A stretch of 64,000 nucleotides of DNA from Paractinoplanes tereljensis (GTDB lineage: Bacteria; Actinomycetota; Actinomycetes; Mycobacteriales; Micromonosporaceae). The stretch is from contig NZ_BOMY01000025.1 of NCBI RefSeq assembly GCF_016862435.1, forward strand, positions 176,704 through 240,703, given 5' to 3'. Both the position numbers and the translations under genes were made by a program. Every line of letters starts with the position of its first letter. Positions within the stretch are counted from its first letter, which is position 1. This document shows positions 60,234 to 64,000 of the stretch, piece after piece. Under the pieces are notes generated by a model. The model was not told where the DNA came from. It saw only the letters and a program-made list of their open reading frames with translations, and did not search any database.

Positions 60234-61421
60234 GTGCTGAAAGTGGGGCTTACCGGCGGGATCGGTGCGGGCAAGAGCGCGGTCGCGAAACGACTCGTCG
60301 CCAACGGCGCGGTGCTCATCGACTCCGATGTGCTGGCCCGCGAGGTGGTGGCGGCCGGCACCCCCGGCCTGGCCGCGGTGGTCGACGCCTTCGGCGCCGG
60401 CGTGCTGACGCCCGCCGGCGATCTCGACCGGCCGGCGCTGGGCGCCAAGGTCTTCGGCGACGACGAGGCGCGGCGAAAGCTGGAGCAGATCATCCACCCA
60501 CGGGTACGCTCCCGGGCTGTCGAGTTGGCGCACGCGGCGCCGCCCGACGCGATCCTGGTCAACGACGTACCGCTCCTGGTGGAGACCGGGCAGGCACCTT
60601 CGTACCATCTGGTGCTGGTGGTTGAGGCCGACCATGAGCTGCGCCTCCGCCGTCTCGAAGAGACGCGCGGGATGACCGCCGACCAGGCGGCCGCGCGGAT
60701 CGCCGCGCAGGCCGACGACCAGCAGCGCCGGGCCGCGGCCGACGTCGTGCTGGAGAACAACGGAACCCTGGACGACCTGCACACCCAGGTGGACCGGCTG
60801 GTGCGCGACCGGCTGCGCCCGTTCGAGGAGCACGTGCGGTCCGGCACCGCCGCCCGGTTCGGCCCGGAACTGCACATCGCCGAACCCGACCCGACCTGGC
60901 CGGCCCAGGCGGCCCGGCTGATCGCCCGGATCCGGCACGCGATCGGCGGCGACCTGACCGTGGCGCACATCGGCTCGACCGCGGTGCCCGGGCTGCCGGC
61001 CAAGGACATCATCGACCTGATGCTGGCCGTGCCGACCCTCGACGAGGCGGACGCGCTGGCCGACCGGCTCGGGCGGGCCGGGTTCCCGCAGCGGCTGGGG
61101 GACTGGGCGGACAACGCGCGCGGGCTGCCCGGCCAGACCTGGCCGAAGCGGTTGCACGGCACCGCCGATCCCGGTCGGCCGGTCAACCTGCACGTGCGAG
61201 TGGCCGGCTCGCCGGGCTGGCGTTTCGCCCTGCTGATGCGGGACCACCTGCGGGCCGTGCCGGCCGCGCGGGACGAATACGCGGCGGCCAAGGCCGCCTG
61301 GGCGACCCAACACGCCGACCGATACGCGTACGGCGAGGCAAAGGAACCGTGGTTCGACGCCGAGGCCCGCGCCGCCGACGACTGGGCCGAGGAAACAGGC
61401 TGGCGACCGAGCACGTCGTGA
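60234..61421 (+). CDS. coaE: Dephospho-CoA kinase fused to a GrpB/UPF0157 domain
   Basis: 395 residues in two domains. CoaE (about 1-200) phosphorylates dephospho-CoA in the last step of CoA synthesis: P-loop LTGGIGAGKSAVAK, LIDSDVLAREVV, IIHPRVRSRAV, NDVPLLVETG. The C-terminal GrpB/UPF0157 domain (about 215-390) is a nucleotidyltransferase-like fold with VAHIGSTAVPGLPAKDIID. The same fusion is found in M. tuberculosis CoaE. GATACT lies 6 nt before the GTG, fitting a leaderless message. Confidence 0.95.
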   Translation: MLKVGLTGGIGAGKSAVAKRLVANGAVLIDSDVLAREVVAAGTPGLAAVVDAFGAGVLTPAGDLDRPALGAKVFGDDEARRKLEQIIHPRVRSRAVELAHAAPPDAILVNDVPLLVETGQAPSYHLVLVVEADHELRLRRLEETRGMTADQAAARIAAQADDQQRRAAADVVLENNGTLDDLHTQVDRLVRDRLRPFEEHVRSGTAARFGPELHIAEPDPTWPAQAARLIARIRHAIGGDLTVAHIGSTAVPGLPAKDIIDLMLAVPTLDEADALADRLGRAGFPQRLGDWADNARGLPGQTWPKRLHGTADPGRPVNLHVRVAGSPGWRFALLMRDHLRAVPAARDEYAAAKAAWATQHADRYAYGEAKEPWFDAEARAADDWAEETGWRPSTS

Positions 61422-61733
61422 CCCGGCTTCTTTGGACCGGGCCCTTGTGCGCTGGGGTTTTGGGAAAGAAGGGCGCTCGCGGCGGCCGGTCTGCGCAAAG
61501 CGCGACCACCACGGGTGCGCGCGCCGGGAGTGCCGGGGCGCATCGACCGCGGGCCGGTCGAGCGGGCCGTGTGGTGGCCCGGACTCGATGCCGGTCGGCC
61601 GCCGCGAGCGGCCTACCCGAACAGGTTAGGCGAGCGCCGCAAGCCCGAACAATGGCGTTCACCGGGGCCGAATGTGCACCCTCCGCACGCCGTCGGCCAG
61701 AACTTGTCATACCCCCGACGTACGGTTGTCCCC
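61422..61733 (+). other. coaE-uvrB intergenic region
   Basis: 312 bp with no credible gene. A weak GGGCC-rich hairpin lies near the coaE end, and the uvrB promoter is at the right end. The in-frame extension of uvrB through here is arginine/proline-rich and not conserved. Confidence 0.5.
61704..61726 (+). promoter_or_regulatory. uvrB promoter, PafBC/RecA-independent damage type
   Basis: TTGTCATAC, exactly 8 nt, then TACGGT, the same pattern as at polA and the actinobacterial TTGTCRGTG-N8-TAnnnT consensus. The ATG lies 7 nt after the -10 box, so the uvrB message is probably leaderless. Confidence 0.65.
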
Positions 61734-63848
61734 ATGGCGTTCGACATCCCATTGCTCGACGGCCGCTTCGAGGTCATCAGCGAATTTCAGCCCGCCGGAG
61801 ACCAGCCGGCGGCCATCGACGAGCTCGAGCGCCGGGTGCGCCAGGGCGACCGCCACACGGTTCTGCTCGGCGCGACCGGCACCGGCAAGAGCGCGACCAC
61901 CGCGTGGCTCATCGAGCGGCTGCAGCGGCCGGCGCTGGTGATCGCGCCCAACAAGACGCTCTGCGCGCAGCTGGCCAAGGAGTTCCGCGAGCTGCTGCCC
62001 AACAACGCCGTCGAATACTTCGTCAGCTACTACGACTACTACCAGCCCGAGGCCTACATCGCCCAGACCGACACCTACATCGAGAAAGACTCGTCGGTCA
62101 ACGAAGAGGTCGAGCGGCTGCGGCACTCGGCCACCATGTCGCTGCTGACCCGGCGCGACGTGATCGTGGTGGCGACGGTGAGCGCGATCTACGGCCTCGG
62201 CACCCCGCAGGAATACGTGGAGACCGCGGTCAAGCTCAAGGTCGGCGAGGAGACCGACCGCGACAAGCTGCTGCGCCGCCTGGTCGACATTCAGTACTCG
62301 CGTAACGACATGGCCTTCCAGCGCGGCACGTTCCGGGTCCGGGGCGACACGCTGGAGATCATCCCGGCCTACGAGGAGCTGGCCGTCCGCGTCGAGCTGT
62401 TCGGCGACGAGGTGGAGAAGCTCTACTACCTGCACCCGCTCACCGGCGACGTGGTTCGCGAGGTCGACGAGCTGATCATCTTCCCGGCCACGCACTACGT
62501 GGCCGGCGCCGAGCGGATGGAGCGGGCGATCCACGGCATCGAGGCCGAGCTCGAGGAGCGGCTGGCCGAGCTCGACCGCCAGGGCAAGCTGCTCGAGGCG
62601 CAGCGGCTGCGCATGCGCACCACCTACGACCTCGAGATGATGCGCCAGGTCGGCTTCTGCAACGGCATCGAGAACTACTCGATGCACATGGACGGCCGCA
62701 GTCCCGGCGAGCCGTCCTACACCCTGCTCGACTACTTCCCCGACGACTTCGTCACGGTCATTGACGAGTCGCACCAGACCATCCCGCAGATCGGCGGGAT
62801 GTATGAGGGGGACGCCTCCCGGAAGCGGATCCTGATCGAGCACGGCTTCCGGTTGCCGAGCGCGGCCGACAACCGGCCGCTGCGGTTCGACGAGTTCCTC
62901 GAGCGGGTCGGCCAGATGGTGTTCCTGTCGGCCACCCCCGGCCCGTGGGAGATGCAGCAGGCCCAGGGCGAGTTCGTCGAGCAGGTCATCCGGCCGACCG
63001 GTCTGGTCGACCCGCAGGTCGTGGTCAAGCCGACCAAGGGCCAGATCGACGACCTGATGCACGAGATCCGGCTGCGCACCGAGCGCAACGAGCGGGTCCT
63101 GGTCACCACCCTGACCAAGAAGATGTCCGAGGACCTCACCGACTACCTGTTGGAGAACGGCATCCGGGTGCGCTACCTGCACTCCGAGGTGGACACTCTG
63201 CGCCGGGTCGAGCTGCTGAAAGAGCTGCGCAAGGGCGACTACGACGTGCTGGTCGGCATCAACCTGCTGCGGGAGGGCCTCGACCTGCCCGAGGTGTCGC
63301 TGGTCGCGATCCTCGACGCCGACAAGGAGGGCTTCCTACGCAGCGGCCGGTCGCTGATCCAGACCATCGGCCGGGCGGCGCGAAACGTCTCCGGCGAGGT
63401 CCATATGTACGCGGACAAGATCACCCCGTCGATGCGGAGCGCCATCGAGGAGACCGACCGGCGCCGGGACAAGCAGATCGCCCACAACGAGGCCAACGGC
63501 ATCACCCCGACCGCCCTGCGCAAGAAGATCCACGACATCCTCGACGACATCTACCGCGAGGCGGAAGACACCGACGCGGCGGTCGGGCCGATGGTCGGCG
63601 GCGGCGGCCGGCAGATCTCCCGCGGCAAGGCCCCGGTGCCCGAGACCCGCTCGAAGGCGCGGGCGTCGAACGGCACGGCCCGCGAGGGCATGGCCCGGGC
63701 CGAGCTGGCCCAGCTCATCCAGGACCTCAGCGACCAGATGCTGGCCGCGGCGCGTGAGCTGCAGTTCGAGCTGGCCGCCCGGATCCGCGACGAGATGTCC
63801 GAGTTGAAGAAGGAACTACGCGGCATGGATATGGCAGGCGTGAAGTAG
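61734..63848 (+). CDS. uvrB: Excinuclease ABC subunit B
   Basis: 704 residues. It loads at DNA damage with UvrA, then recruits UvrC for nucleotide excision repair. Walker [12 protein letters not shown] near residue 45, the beta-hairpin [15 protein letters not shown] near 95, the DESH box [11 protein letters not shown] near 343, helicase motifs [17 protein letters not shown] and QTIGRAARN, and the C-terminal UVR motif (about 660-695) that binds UvrC. ATG at 61734 fits both the family start and the promoter. Confidence 0.97.
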
Positions 63849-63871
63849 GAGGTTTTCGCTAACCTCCCCGC

Positions 63872-64000
63872 GTGACTCCCGCGGACGAGCCGGCCTGGAC
63901 GACATCGGACGGTGCCGGCTTGGACGGTGCCGGCTTGGACGGTGCCGGCTTGGACGGTGCCGGCTTGGACGGTGCCGGCTTGGACGGTGCCGGCTTGGAC
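63872..64000 (+). CDS. Start of a protein with GAGLD pentapeptide repeats (partial)
   Basis: GTG start giving [13 protein letters not shown], then six perfect GAGLD repeats to the window edge. Read as AGLDG it fits the A-x-L-x-x spacing of pentapeptide-repeat proteins, with Gly in place of Asp/Asn; it could also be a low-complexity N-terminal tail of a larger protein. TAACCT 6 nt before the GTG suggests a leaderless start. The rest lies outside the window, so no function is assigned. Confidence 0.6.
63911..64000 (+). repeat. Perfect 15-bp tandem repeat, six copies
   Basis: GGTGCCGGCTTGGAC repeated six times without a mismatch, in frame with the gene starting at 63872, and continuing past the window end. 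Identity at every third position suggests recent expansion by slippage. Confidence 0.95.

Noticed and set aside
61655..61675. LexA/SOS box before uvrB
   Set aside because: GAAC and GTTC arms near here are 6 nt apart instead of 4 and lack the outer TCG/CGA; the PafBC-type element fits better.

Overview
The window is chromosomal DNA from a high-GC actinobacterium, most likely a Micromonosporaceae member close to Actinoplanes or Micromonospora. This rests on the strong G/C third-position bias, frequent GTG starts, the PriA-type hisA, a CoaE-GrpB fusion, and the gene order pyk - tesB - tRNA-Leu - ANTAR regulator - amino-acid ABC importers - polA - rpsA - coaE - uvrB, which I recognise from other actinobacteria. 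I see no prophage, insertion sequence, integron or CRISPR array. Most of the window is core metabolism, with small accessory insertions between about 3.5 and 24.5 kb.

1-3.5 kb: end of the his cluster (membrane-protein tail, priA/hisA, hisF), split by a divergent LysR/EamA pair. 3.5-16 kb: accessory transport and regulation: a YczE-like membrane protein with a divergent MocR regulator, a heterodimeric ABC exporter with one degenerate ATP site, a TIGR03085 protein, an APC permease with a second MocR regulator, an MFS exporter and a PfkB kinase. 15.5-24.5 kb: a FadD-type acyl-CoA synthetase, an S4 ribosomal-protein paralogue divergent from a DUF2470 protein with two back-to-back iron-box-like sites between them, a TetR/ABC-2 export operon, a TetR/SDR pair, and a large proline-rich disordered protein.

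24.7-31.8 kb: hisI-trpE-trp-associated membrane protein, then trpC-trpB-trpA and lgt. There is no trpF, which fits PriA doing both isomerase steps (HisA and TrpF). 31.8-35 kb: an FAD monooxygenase, a YihY-type membrane protein and a GNAT protein. 35-44 kb: gltB-gltD (glutamate synthase), then pyk-tesB. 44-54 kb: a DUF308-like membrane protein, an unusual class-I-shaped tRNA-Leu(CAA), an ANTAR response regulator, a five-gene branched-chain amino-acid importer and a three-gene polar amino-acid importer. 54-64 kb: DNA repair and housekeeping: polA, an ArsR repressor, a methyltransferase, rpsA, coaE-grpB, uvrB, and the start of a gene carrying a perfect 15-bp coding tandem repeat that runs off the window.

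Regulation visible in the sequence: polA and uvrB carry matching promoter elements of the actinobacterial RecA-independent (PafBC-type) DNA-damage class and both look leaderless. At least nine genes have a -10 box 6-8 nt before the start codon. Several regulator/target pairs have clear inverted or direct repeats in their shared intergenic region. Strong hairpins separate most convergent or consecutive transcription units. Functions are assigned from motifs and family memory only; no database search was run.
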